Shown: piece after piece, positions 1 to 7,097 of the stretch
Layout: each line of letters opens with the position of its first letter
How positions within the stretch are numbered: position 1 is the first letter of the stretch
Assembly: GCA_944353735.1 (NCBI GenBank)
Contig: CALVPU010000261.1
Span: 1-20,425, forward strand
Length of the DNA stretch: 20,425 bases
Origin: an uncultured Eubacteriales bacterium
Lineage (GTDB): Bacteria; Bacillota; Clostridia; Christensenellales; Aristaeellaceae
Direction: 5' to 3'
Position numbers and translations under genes: made by a program
Notes under the pieces: generated by a model
What the model was told of the DNA's origin: nothing
The model's input: the letters and a program-made list of their open reading frames with translations, nothing else
Databases searched by the model: none

Positions 1-19
1 GTCCGTCAAGCGGGCGGTG

Positions 20-55
20 GAAAAGAACGCCGTCCACCAACGAGGTGGGCGGCGT
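20..55 (-). terminator. Intrinsic terminator of the sugar operon
   Basis: Bases 27-38 pair with 44-55 to give a 12-bp stem with a single G-U pair and a five-base loop. Read on the minus strand the stem is followed by a TCTTTT tract (complement of 21-26). It lies about 95 bases beyond the stop of the last minus-strand gene, with no gene between, so it should end the five-gene transcript starting near 5585. Confidence 0.85.
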
Positions 56-150
56 CTTGAAATTCCGGTGCGGTGGAAGGGAAAGCCTTGCGGAACGCAG
101 CTGGTCAGCCGTCCGCGCGGGCATGCCGTCCCTTGAACCGCCTGCAGTCA

Positions 151-987
151 TCAGGCTTCAAACGTCACCGGAACCCACTGCCCGGGCTGGCGAATGGCGT
201 CCAGACCCGCGCCGCGCACCGCCATGATGCGCAGCGTCTCTTCGTGTGGGACAACCTCGGCAGGTTCGCGGAAGAAAGCGACGAGCTGGACGATGAAGTT
301 GTGGAAGTAGTCCGACTCGATCGCCACGACGCGGTTGCCTGCCGGCGCGGCGATGTTCATGGCGAACGGGCTGCCCTTGCCGTAGCCGGTCAGCGTGGCA
401 ACCTGCCCGCCGGCGAACTCGATCGTCATCGCATACCAGTCTTTGCCGGGCACGTACATCACGCGCGACGGCTTGCTGTCGATGAGCATCATGATCGGCT
501 CGAGCTGGTGGATGGCGTAGGTCTCGAAGCCATTCGGGCCCCAGGAGGCGATGGCATCCGCCGGACCGATGCCGCGGTACTCGTCGGCATAGCGCAGCGC
601 GGAGGTGGAATAGCACGGCGTGCCGTGCGCCTCGGCGACGTCGAAGATGCGCTTCGCGGTCGGGTAATCCGGCGCAAACGTCTTGTCGATGTAGGTCGGC
701 TTGCCGGACATGAGCGGCAGGCGGCTCAGCTCCTCGTGCATTTCGCAGTTGTCGGGCGAGAGCACGATGATGCCGTCGCACTGTGCCACGACCTCCTCGA
801 TCGACTGTGCCTGCGGGATGTTCATGTCCGCGCACCACTGCGCGTTGGTCCTGCCGCCGATGGTGCTGTCGATCTTGCCGTAGGCCAGCGAAACCTCCAT
901 CTCGCCACCGGACGCTTCGCGGATCCACTGCGGATAGTTGTTTGCATGCCACTCGTCGAGGTAATAATCAATGAATCCAATCTTCAT
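151..987 (-). CDS. Divergent Gfo/Idh/MocA-like protein
   Basis: This 278-residue protein resembles the Gfo/Idh/MocA oxidoreductase fold but is shorter than usual (about 330-400) and lacks key motifs. Its N-terminus (MKIGFIDYYLDEWHANNYP) starts like a Rossmann strand but has no GxGxxG/A loop. The usual EKP motif is replaced by DKT (101-103) in the matching context after a GKPTYI strand. The segment around 155-250 resembles the family's C-terminal beta-sheet domain. The ATG follows TAGGAG with good spacing and lies 11 bases past the stop of the upstream dehydrogenase gene, so the two are co-transcribed. It may be a partner or redox-inactive paralogue of that enzyme, or an enzyme with altered cofactor binding. 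Catalysis is not demonstrable from sequence, and the family call is moderately sure. Confidence 0.75.
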   Translation of the reverse strand: MKIGFIDYYLDEWHANNYPQWIREASGGEMEVSLAYGKIDSTIGGRTNAQWCADMNIPQAQSIEEVVAQCDGIIVLSPDNCEMHEELSRLPLMSGKPTYIDKTFAPDYPTAKRIFDVAEAHGTPCYSTSALRYADEYRGIGPADAIASWGPNGFETYAIHQLEPIMMLIDSKPSRVMYVPGKDWYAMTIEFAGGQVATLTGYGKGSPFAMNIAAPAGNRVVAIESDYFHNFIVQLVAFFREPAEVVPHEETLRIMAVRGAGLDAIRQPGQWVPVTFEA

Positions 988-998
988 AGCGCATACTC

Positions 999-2051
999 CT
1001 ACAGCTTGATCTCAGCGTGCTGTTCGGCGGAATCGTAGATGGCCTGCATGATCTGGGCGGTGATGATGACCGTCTCGATGTGCGACGGCAGCTTCTCGCG
1101 CGTCTGGACGCAGCGGATGAAGGCGTCGATCTCGTTCTGGAAGTGGTTGCGGGTCTTGAAATGCGGCTCATACTCGACCAGCGAACCGTTTTCGGACAGG
1201 TAAACCTTAAAGTTCGCGCCGTACTGCAGGCGGATGCCGCCCTTGTCGCCCATGAAGTCGATGTACGTCTCGCTCTCGCCGATGTTCTGCGCCCAGGCGC
1301 CGTTGAACGTGATGACCGGGCCTTCGGTGCGGATCATGCCGGTGATGGAATCATCGACGTCGTAGGTGCCCTCGAGGTTCTTGGTGTCCTCGGCCCACAT
1401 GCTCTCGTAGACGTAGTCCTTCATGTCCTTGCCGAGCTTGCAGAACGCCTCGCCGGTGACGCTGCGCGGCTTCGGGTCGCCGCAGCAGTACATGACGATG
1501 TCGAGATAGTGCACGCCCCAGTCGATCAGCACGCCGCCGCCGGCGATGGCCTTGGTCGTGAACGCGCCGCCCAGCCCCGGAATGGAACGGCAGGCGCGGA
1601 AGGAGACGTAGACGTGGAACACATCGCCGAGCTTGCCGCTGTCGATATAGCGCTTGATGCGGTTGACGCTGTCGTTGAAGCGGTTGACGACGCCGATGTT
1701 GAGGATGCGACCGGTCTCGCGCTGCACCTTGAGCATCTCGAGCGCCTCGGCGTAGGTGCGCGCCGCCGGCTTTTCGCACAGCACGTCCTTGCCGGCGCGC
1801 ATGGCGGCGATGGAGATCTCGGCGTGGACGTTGTTGGGCGTGCAGACGGAGACGGCTTCGATTTCCGGATCCGCGAGCACTTCATGGTAATCCGTCACAG
1901 CCTGTCCGCAGCCGTACTTTTCGACCGCGGCTTGCGCCTTTTCGGGTTTGATATCGCAAAAATACTTGATCTCCGCCTCCGGATTGTTCATATAGGAGGG
2001 AATGTGCGCCGAATTGGCGATGGTGCCGCAGCCGATAATGGCAACTTTCAT
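999..2051 (-). CDS. Gfo/Idh/MocA family oxidoreductase
   Basis: This is a 350-residue NAD(P)-dependent sugar, polyol or sugar-derivative dehydrogenase of the Gfo/Idh/MocA family, presumed cytoplasmic. The N-terminal Rossmann domain opens with MKVAIIGCGTIA (glycine loop 7-12). CTPNNVH lies at 70-76. The catalytic-lysine motif CEKP follows, with Lys94. The second domain has GGGVLIDWGVHYLDI with Asp177 and His181, the usual active-site pair. A longer in-frame start exists at 2135, but ATG 2051 is preferred: it begins exactly at the Rossmann strand and follows AGGAAAGGTGG. It sits downstream of the CUT1 permeases and 11 bases ahead of the second dehydrogenase-like gene, suggesting it oxidises the imported sugar or its product. 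The substrate cannot be read from sequence. Confidence 0.92.
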   Translation of the reverse strand: MKVAIIGCGTIANSAHIPSYMNNPEAEIKYFCDIKPEKAQAAVEKYGCGQAVTDYHEVLADPEIEAVSVCTPNNVHAEISIAAMRAGKDVLCEKPAARTYAEALEMLKVQRETGRILNIGVVNRFNDSVNRIKRYIDSGKLGDVFHVYVSFRACRSIPGLGGAFTTKAIAGGGVLIDWGVHYLDIVMYCCGDPKPRSVTGEAFCKLGKDMKDYVYESMWAEDTKNLEGTYDVDDSITGMIRTEGPVITFNGAWAQNIGESETYIDFMGDKGGIRLQYGANFKVYLSENGSLVEYEPHFKTRNHFQNEIDAFIRCVQTREKLPSHIETVIITAQIMQAIYDSAEQHAEIKL

Positions 2052-2219
2052 GGGAATGACCACCTTTCCTCGCGCTCGTGCGCGAAATTGCTTTGAGAAA
2101 AAATGCGGTGTGGAAGACCTGCTTCCCTGAACCAAGCGCGTCCGCCGGCGTGTGCGGCGGCGCCTTTTCCGTCAACACCTCCCGTTTGCCGGAACGCCGC
2201 GGCGACCGGCTCGTTTTCC

Positions 2220-3074
2220 TCATCCCTTGATGCCCGTCAGCGTGATGCCCTCGATGAACTGCTTCTGAGCGAAGAAGAAGATGATGATGACCGGTATGAC
2301 GAAGACCACGGACGCCGCCATCAGCAGATGCCAATCCACGGAATGCTCTGAGACGAAGGCGTACAGGCCGAGCGTCAGCGTGTAGTTGCGCTCGTTGTTG
2401 ATGTAGATCAACGGGCCGAGGAAGTCCGACCAGCTGCCCAGGAAGGTGAAGATGCCCACGCTGGTGATGGCGGGCTTGATCAGCGGCAGCATGATCGTGA
2501 GGTACTGCTTGCCGTAGCTCGCGCCGTCGATCGTCGCCGCCTCAAACAGCGCGTTTGGCACCGTCATGCTGAACTGGCGCAGCAGGAACACGTAGTACGA
2601 CGAGCCGAGGAAGTAGGGGATGATCAGCGGAAGGTACGTGCCCGTGAGGCCAAGGTCGCGCCAGATGATGTACACGGGGATCATCGTGACCTGATAGGGC
2701 AGCATCATGCTTCCCAGCACCAGCGGGAAGATCAGTTTCTTGCCGAACCACTCGATCTTCGTGATCGAGAACGCGACCATCGACGCCGAGAGCATGGAGC
2801 CGATCATCGACGTCACCGAAACCAGCAGCGTGTTGCCGGAATAGCGCAGGTAGTCGATCTTCGTCACGGCTTCGGCGTAGTTGTTCCACACGACCGGATT
2901 GGGCAGCCACTGCGGCGGATTGGTGAACACCTGCGTGGATTCCTTCAGGGACGTGGAGACCATCCAAAACAGGGGGACGAGGAACACGAGGCTGACGACG
3001 ATGGCAACGACCTGCAGGGCGATGTCCCGCCGCACCTGCCAGGGGCTTTTCTTGTTTTTCTTCATCGTTACCAT
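2220..3074 (-). CDS. Carbohydrate ABC transporter permease, MalG-type (CUT1)
   Basis: This 284-residue integral membrane protein is one of two permease subunits of a sugar importer. It has about six hydrophobic segments, the first at about 18-40 and the last at about 253-270. The cytoplasmic EAA loop reads FEAATIDGASYGKQ...IMLP (177-197) and contacts the ATPase. The C-terminus ends GITLTGIKG, typical of MalG-like subunits. ATG 3074 follows GGGGG at good spacing and begins three bases after the stop of the MalF-like gene, implying translational coupling. An internal ATG at 3065 is the alternative start. The 168 bases after its stop, before the dehydrogenase gene, hold no other gene. Confidence 0.95.
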   Translation of the reverse strand: MVTMKKNKKSPWQVRRDIALQVVAIVVSLVFLVPLFWMVSTSLKESTQVFTNPPQWLPNPVVWNNYAEAVTKIDYLRYSGNTLLVSVTSMIGSMLSASMVAFSITKIEWFGKKLIFPLVLGSMMLPYQVTMIPVYIIWRDLGLTGTYLPLIIPYFLGSSYYVFLLRQFSMTVPNALFEAATIDGASYGKQYLTIMLPLIKPAITSVGIFTFLGSWSDFLGPLIYINNERNYTLTLGLYAFVSEHSVDWHLLMAASVVFVIPVIIIFFFAQKQFIEGITLTGIKG

Positions 3075-3077
3075 ACG

Positions 3078-4025
3078 CTAACCCCCATAATAGACCCAGC
3101 GCCTGGAGGATTTCAGGATGATCACCGTCACGATGGCGACGATGATGAACAAAACCCACGCCATGGCGGAGGCCAGTCCCATATCGAAATTCACAAAGCC
3201 GCGTGAATACATGTAGCCGGCGTAGAAGAGCATGGAGTTCTGCGGGCCGTAGGTGCGCTGTTCCGCGCCGCTGGCGTTGGAGATGATGTACGCCTGCGTG
3301 AAGTACTGGAAGCCGTTGATGACGCCCATGATGATCTGGAACAGCAGCGACGGCGACAGCGACGGCAGCGTGATGTGGCGGAACTTGGACATCGTGCCCG
3401 CGCCGTCGATCTCCGCGGCTTCGTACAGCGAGCGGGGAACGTCCTGCAGCGCCGCGAGGAAGATGATCATGATGTTGCCGCAGCACCAGACGCCGATCAT
3501 GATCAGCGAGGGCTTCGTGTAGGCGGCGTCGCCGAACCAGTTGACGCTGGCGATGCCCAGAGAATTCAGCAGGTTGTTCAGCAGGCCCCAGCGGGAATTG
3601 AGGATCCACATCCACACCAGCGAGGAAGCCACCTGCGGAAGGATCGACGGAATGTAGAAGATCGTCCGGAACAGCGAGCGGGCGCGGAGCTTCGTGTTGA
3701 GCAGCAGCGCCAGCAGCAGCGCGACGATCAGCGTCAACGCCGTTCCAAAGACCGTCATGTAAAGGGTGTTCTTCAGCGCCGTGGTAAAGAGGCGGTCGCG
3801 CGTGAAGAGGTAGACGTAGTTGTCAAGGCCCACCCATTTCGGCGAGCGGAAGATGCTGTATTCCGTCAAGCTGTAGTAGAAGGACTGGATGATGGGGATC
3901 AGCGTGAAGCCAAGGAAACCGATGATCCATGGCAGGGAGAAGAGAAAGCCCCATATCGTGCGGGTTCGCTTTATCGGGTTTTGAAAAAAACCGACGCGCG
4001 AAACCTTATTGCCGGTCGATCGCAT
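3078..4025 (-). CDS. Carbohydrate ABC transporter permease, MalF-type (CUT1)
   Basis: This 315-residue integral membrane protein pairs with the MalG-like subunit to form the translocation pore. The first membrane helix lies at about 24-50 (IWGFLFSLPWIIGFLGF), followed by the usual YSLTEY segment. The EAA loop is YEAAEIDGAGTMSKFRHITLP (201-221). A longer frame opens at 4076, but ATG 4025 directly follows GGAGGGAAACGAT and removes a leader unlike the family, so it is the better start. The 195 bases separating it from the binding-protein gene contain two strong stem-loops, which may lower permease expression relative to the binding protein. Confidence 0.95.
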   Translation of the reverse strand: MRSTGNKVSRVGFFQNPIKRTRTIWGFLFSLPWIIGFLGFTLIPIIQSFYYSLTEYSIFRSPKWVGLDNYVYLFTRDRLFTTALKNTLYMTVFGTALTLIVALLLALLLNTKLRARSLFRTIFYIPSILPQVASSLVWMWILNSRWGLLNNLLNSLGIASVNWFGDAAYTKPSLIMIGVWCCGNIMIIFLAALQDVPRSLYEAAEIDGAGTMSKFRHITLPSLSPSLLFQIIMGVINGFQYFTQAYIISNASGAEQRTYGPQNSMLFYAGYMYSRGFVNFDMGLASAMAWVLFIIVAIVTVIILKSSRRWVYYGG

Positions 4026-4067
4026 ATCGTTTCCCTCCAGTCGATGCGTCTGCGCCGGGCATACGCC

Positions 4068-4092
4068 AAGCCGCACGGGCTTCGTGCGGCTT
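4068..4092 (-). promoter_or_regulatory. Intercistronic stem-loop, proximal to permease
   Basis: A perfect 9-bp inverted repeat (AAGCCGCAC at 4068-4076, GTGCGGCTT at 4084-4092) with a 7-base loop lies between the binding-protein and MalF-like genes. No U-tract follows on the minus strand, so it is not a canonical terminator. A role in mRNA stability or partial attenuation is inferred. Confidence 0.6.
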
Positions 4093-4135
4093 GTGCGGCG
4101 CCCTTCGGTTTCAGTGCGTTTGCGCCCGGTCGATC

Positions 4136-4157
4136 CGCGCGGGAGAACTCCCGCGCG
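4136..4157 (-). promoter_or_regulatory. Intercistronic stem-loop, proximal to binding protein
   Basis: Bases 4136-4145 pair perfectly with 4148-4157 (10 bp, very GC-rich, two unpaired central bases). It sits 63 bases downstream of the binding-protein stop. No U-run follows. By analogy with malE-malF type spacers it may protect the upstream binding-protein mRNA from 3' decay. Flanking bases (ATCCGCG before, GCGCGAAACCGACC after) resemble the repeat units at 15844-15940. Confidence 0.65.
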
Positions 4158-4220
4158 AAACCGACCAGACCCGCGCGGCGGTCACCAATTCGCCGCGCAT
4201 CTCAGGCGCCTGGAAGCGGA

Positions 4221-5471
4221 TTAGTAGAGGTATCCGTACTCCGTCATGATCTGTTCGACGCATTCGTCGACGCTGTACGTGCCCACGATGACCTGCTCGA
4301 CCATGTCGCTGATCAGCGAAGCGCAGTCGCTCCAGTTGCTGAACGTCGGCAGCACGAAGATCTCGTTGGTCTGAATGGCGTCGAAGTACGCCGGGAAGTC
4401 GGTGATGGCGAGCATGTCCTCATCCGAGTACAGCGCGGAGTGGGCGGGAATGTTCGTGCAGTCCATCAGCCACTGCTTGCAGCCGTCCGGGCCGACCAGA
4501 TAGGTCATGAAGTCGAACGCGCCGTCCGGGCAGCTCGCCGTGCTGGGAATGTAGAACACGGAGGAGGAGACGACCGCCGCCGGGGTGTCGCCCTCGTTCA
4601 GCGTGACGATCGGCAGGCAGGTGTAGTTGAGGTCGGGCGCGTACTGGCTGATGAAGTTCGCCATCCAGGAACCGTCGAAGCGGATCGCCTGCTGACCATT
4701 GAGGAACGGGTCCGTGGAGTCGAGCCAGGAACCTGCCGTCTGGAAGGCGGAAATCTGGTCGTAGCCGAACTCGTCGTAGTAGGCCTTCAGCAGCTCGACG
4801 GCCTTGCGGAAGCCCTCGTTGTCCACGTTGAGGGTTTCGCCGTCGTCGGTGTAGGAGCCGCCCATGCCGTAGACCATGGCGTCGAGGTAGTAGCCGTACG
4901 GATACACCGGCATGCCGAGCACTTCGATCGTGCCGTCGTCCGCGACCTGCGTCAGCGCGCGCGCCGCCTCGAGCAGCTCGTCGCCCGTCGTCGGGATCTC
5001 GACGTCCGCCGCCTCGAGCAGGTCGGTGTTGATGTACATCATGTAGTTAATGATGTTCATCGGCAGCGCGACGATGTTGCCATCGACCGTGCAGCACTCC
5101 ATCATGGCCTCCGGGAAGGCGGAGGTGTCGTAGCCGCTTTCGGCGATGTAATCATTGAGGGGCAGCATGATGCCCTGATCGTAGTAGGAGCTGACGTTCG
5201 AGGAGAACGAGTCGGTCACGTCGGGGCCTTCATTCGAGGCGATGGCGACGACGATCTTGGACTCATCGGGAACGGACAGGCCAACGACCTCGTAGACATC
5301 CTGAGAAGCGTTGTAGTTGGCGATGATTTCCTCCATGCCCTCGGCCTCGACGCCGGTCCACAGATACCAGAAGTTGACGGTCTGGCGCTCCGTGGTCTCG
5401 GCCACCGCTCCAACGGACAGGGTCATCAGCAGCATCGCGAGCGCAAGCAACAGGACGGAGAACTTTTTCAT
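4221..5471 (-). CDS. Sugar ABC transporter solute-binding protein
   Basis: This 416-residue extracellular sugar-binding protein of the CUT1 (family 1) type captures the substrate for the downstream permeases. Residues 1-24 form a signal peptide: MKKF, a Leu/Met-rich core, then GAVA before Glu25, a signal peptidase I-type site. No lipobox cysteine is present. The mature part starts with VNFWYLWTGVEAEGMEEIIANYN, typical of the family, and has DGSWMANFI in the middle. ATG 5471 is chosen because it follows GAGAAGG and begins the signal peptide directly; ATG 5492 adds seven residues. It is the first gene of the operon, with a strong promoter about 120 bases upstream. Specificity cannot be told. 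Confidence 0.93.
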   Translation of the reverse strand: MKKFSVLLLALAMLLMTLSVGAVAETTERQTVNFWYLWTGVEAEGMEEIIANYNASQDVYEVVGLSVPDESKIVVAIASNEGPDVTDSFSSNVSSYYDQGIMLPLNDYIAESGYDTSAFPEAMMECCTVDGNIVALPMNIINYMMYINTDLLEAADVEIPTTGDELLEAARALTQVADDGTIEVLGMPVYPYGYYLDAMVYGMGGSYTDDGETLNVDNEGFRKAVELLKAYYDEFGYDQISAFQTAGSWLDSTDPFLNGQQAIRFDGSWMANFISQYAPDLNYTCLPIVTLNEGDTPAAVVSSSVFYIPSTASCPDGAFDFMTYLVGPDGCKQWLMDCTNIPAHSALYSDEDMLAITDFPAYFDAIQTNEIFVLPTFSNWSDCASLISDMVEQVIVGTYSVDECVEQIMTEYGYLY

Positions 5472-5555
5472 GAACAGAACCTTCTCATTCAAATTTCCCG
5501 GCAGCGCGCGGACGCGGCGGTTTGTCAGGAGTGAAAACTGGTGAGGGATCCACGC

Positions 5556-5572
5556 GCGCCGCCGCGCGGCGC
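5556..5572 (-). promoter_or_regulatory. 5'-end hairpin of sugar-operon leader
   Basis: GCGCCGC (5556-5562) pairs with GCGGCGC (5566-5572) across a three-base loop. It should lie 12-15 bases from the predicted transcript start near 5585. It may be a 5' stabilising hairpin; the function is inferred only. Confidence 0.4.
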
Positions 5573-5591
5573 TGCCTTATCGAACGACCCC

Positions 5592-5620
5592 ATTATAGCA
5601 TAATTTCATAGCAATTTCAA
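5592..5620 (-). promoter_or_regulatory. Sigma-A promoter of the sugar operon
   Basis: On the minus strand TTGAAA (5615-5620) is followed after exactly 17 bases by TATAAT (5592-5597), in an AT-rich island within GC-rich DNA. The spacer and -35 box contain two direct copies of AATTTCA (plus-strand 5602-5608 and 5613-5619), 11 bases apart, about one helical turn. Farther upstream CCAAAA (5629-5634) and TTTTGG (5639-5644) form an inverted repeat. These are candidate regulator sites; no regulator gene is adjacent. Confidence 0.85.
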
Positions 5621-5666
5621 CCACTATGCCAAAATTATTTTTGGATGCTATTCATAACTGTGCATA

Positions 5667-5695
5667 TTGGCAAAAAGCGATGTAAAAACTTTGAT
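5667..5695 (+). promoter_or_regulatory. Possible promoter of the Mbeg1-like gene
   Basis: TTGGCA (5667-5672), 17 bases, then TTTGAT (5690-5695, four of six matches) lie about 58 bases upstream of the start codon. It is weaker than the divergent promoter but is the best candidate in the AT-rich stretch. Confidence 0.45.
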
Positions 5696-5752
5696 TTTTA
5701 GACCGCGGCATGCCAAGCGCGTGGGACGCATAGGGTGGAGGGAAGCGAGGCG

Positions 5753-6826
5753 ATGGCGGTGGCGAACCTGTTCGATTATCTCCAATGGCGCGGCGATTTG
5801 CCGATGGCGGACGTGCCGTTCAATCCGGTGGATGGGCTGATCCTGTCGTGGTTTGCGGCGATGCCGATGAAAAATCCCATCGCCGCGACGCTCGGCGCGG
5901 AGGCGGCGCGGCTGGCGGAAACGGCGGAAGGCGACGGCGAGCGCTTCCTGCGCGCAATAGCGGGGAGCCGGCGGTTCGGCGAGATGGCGCTGAAGCGCTT
6001 TGAGGAGAAGTTCAGCGAGCAGGAGCAGATGCAGTTCGCCGCGATGACTGTGCTCACCGGCGACGGGCGCGCGTTCGTGGCATATCGCGGCACGGACGCC
6101 ACGCTCGTCGGCTGGAAGGAGAATTTTAACATGGCGTATGCCGACGAGGTGCCGGCGCAGCGCGAGGCGGCGCGCTATCTCGATCAGGCGGCGTCGCTCG
6201 GCGTGCCGCTGCGCGTGGGCGGGCATTCCAAGGGCGGCAACCTCGCCGTCTACGCGGCGGCGCGCTGCGGCGGCGGCACCCAGGCGCGCCTCGCGCTGGT
6301 GCTGAACTACGATGGACCCGGGCTGAGCGCGGCGGTGATGGATTCCATCGGCTACCGCGCCGTGGAGCCGCGCGTCGAGACGTGGCTGCCGGAGGAGGCG
6401 ATCGTCGGCATCCTGCTCGAGCGCTCGCCGCGCTACCGCGTCGTCCGTTCGGACGCCGTCGGGGCGCTGCAGCACAGCCCGTACACGTGGCAGGTGACGT
6501 GCGACGGCTTCGAGACCCTCGGCGAGCTGAGCGGCCTGAGCCTGTACGCCGACCGCACGATCCGCGACTGGCTCGACTCGATGAGCCTGTCCGAGCGGCA
6601 GGCGTTCGTCGAGGCGCTGTACGACATTGTCGGCGCCACGCGGGCGCGGACATTGGACGAGATCGCCGCCAACTGGCAGCGCTCCGGCTGGCAGATGCTC
6701 GGCGCGCTCGGCGATCTCGATCTCGGGCGGCGGGCGATGCTGTTTCTCTCGCTGGGCAAGCTGATTCTCGCCGCCGCGCGCAACCTCAACGCGCCGCGCG
6801 GCGCTGCGGGCGAACCGCAGACGTGA
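5753..6826 (+). CDS. Mbeg1-like (DUF2974) alpha/beta hydrolase
   Basis: This 357-residue protein matches the Mbeg1-like/DUF2974 family of lipase-fold proteins common in Clostridia, whose role is unknown. The N-terminus (ANLFDYLQWRGDL...PFNPVDGLILSW) is the family's signature opening. FVAYRGTDATLVGWKENFNMAY (108-129) resembles the oxyanion region of class 3 lipases, and GHSKGGN (157-163) is the nucleophile elbow with Ser159. VLNYDGPG lies further on and could carry the acid residue. There is no signal peptide, so it is probably cytoplasmic or peripheral. ATG 5753 is preferred over an upstream GTG at 5735 because GGAGGG precedes it and it gives the family's usual N-terminus. It is monocistronic, divergent from the sugar operon and convergent with the efflux genes. 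Substrate unknown. Confidence 0.85.
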   Translation: MAVANLFDYLQWRGDLPMADVPFNPVDGLILSWFAAMPMKNPIAATLGAEAARLAETAEGDGERFLRAIAGSRRFGEMALKRFEEKFSEQEQMQFAAMTVLTGDGRAFVAYRGTDATLVGWKENFNMAYADEVPAQREAARYLDQAASLGVPLRVGGHSKGGNLAVYAAARCGGGTQARLALVLNYDGPGLSAAVMDSIGYRAVEPRVETWLPEEAIVGILLERSPRYRVVRSDAVGALQHSPYTWQVTCDGFETLGELSGLSLYADRTIRDWLDSMSLSERQAFVEALYDIVGATRARTLDEIAANWQRSGWQMLGALGDLDLGRRAMLFLSLGKLILAAARNLNAPRGAAGEPQT

Positions 6827-6836
6827 GCGCGGCGGC

Positions 6837-6865
6837 AAAAAAGGCGCCGGCTCAAAAGCCGGCGC
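6837..6865 (-). terminator. Intrinsic terminator of the MATE-MFS unit
   Basis: GCGCCGGCT (6844-6852) and AGCCGGCGC (6857-6865) form a perfect 9-bp stem with a four-base loop. The six A residues at 6837-6842 give a U6 tract on the minus strand, so orientation favours the leftward transcript, although that CDS ends 230 bases earlier at 7098. On the plus strand the hairpin follows the Mbeg1-like stop by 17 bases but has no U-tract. It may still act weakly in both directions. Confidence 0.8.
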
Positions 6866-7097
6866 ATCGGTCAGAATGTCCATGGAGTGTGGGCGAACCG
6901 AAGCCCGTCCGCAGCGCGGTCGCCTTCCCGCCGCTTCCGCGTTCGGAAATCAGCCGGCTTTCAGCGCCAGCCGGCGAAGGCGCAACTTGGAGATCCCGCT
7001 TTTTCCATGCGCTGTCCGCCAAAGCCTTTTGGCGAGACCGGGCATGGCTCGCAAGTCGCGCACAAGGGGGAGGAGAATCAGCGTGCGAGGCGCGCCG

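Noticed and set aside
7017..7034. Hairpin CGCCAAA/TTTGGCG downstream of the MFS gene
   Set aside because: It is a short stem without a U-tract on either strand. The stronger terminator at 6837-6865 explains the end of this transcript.
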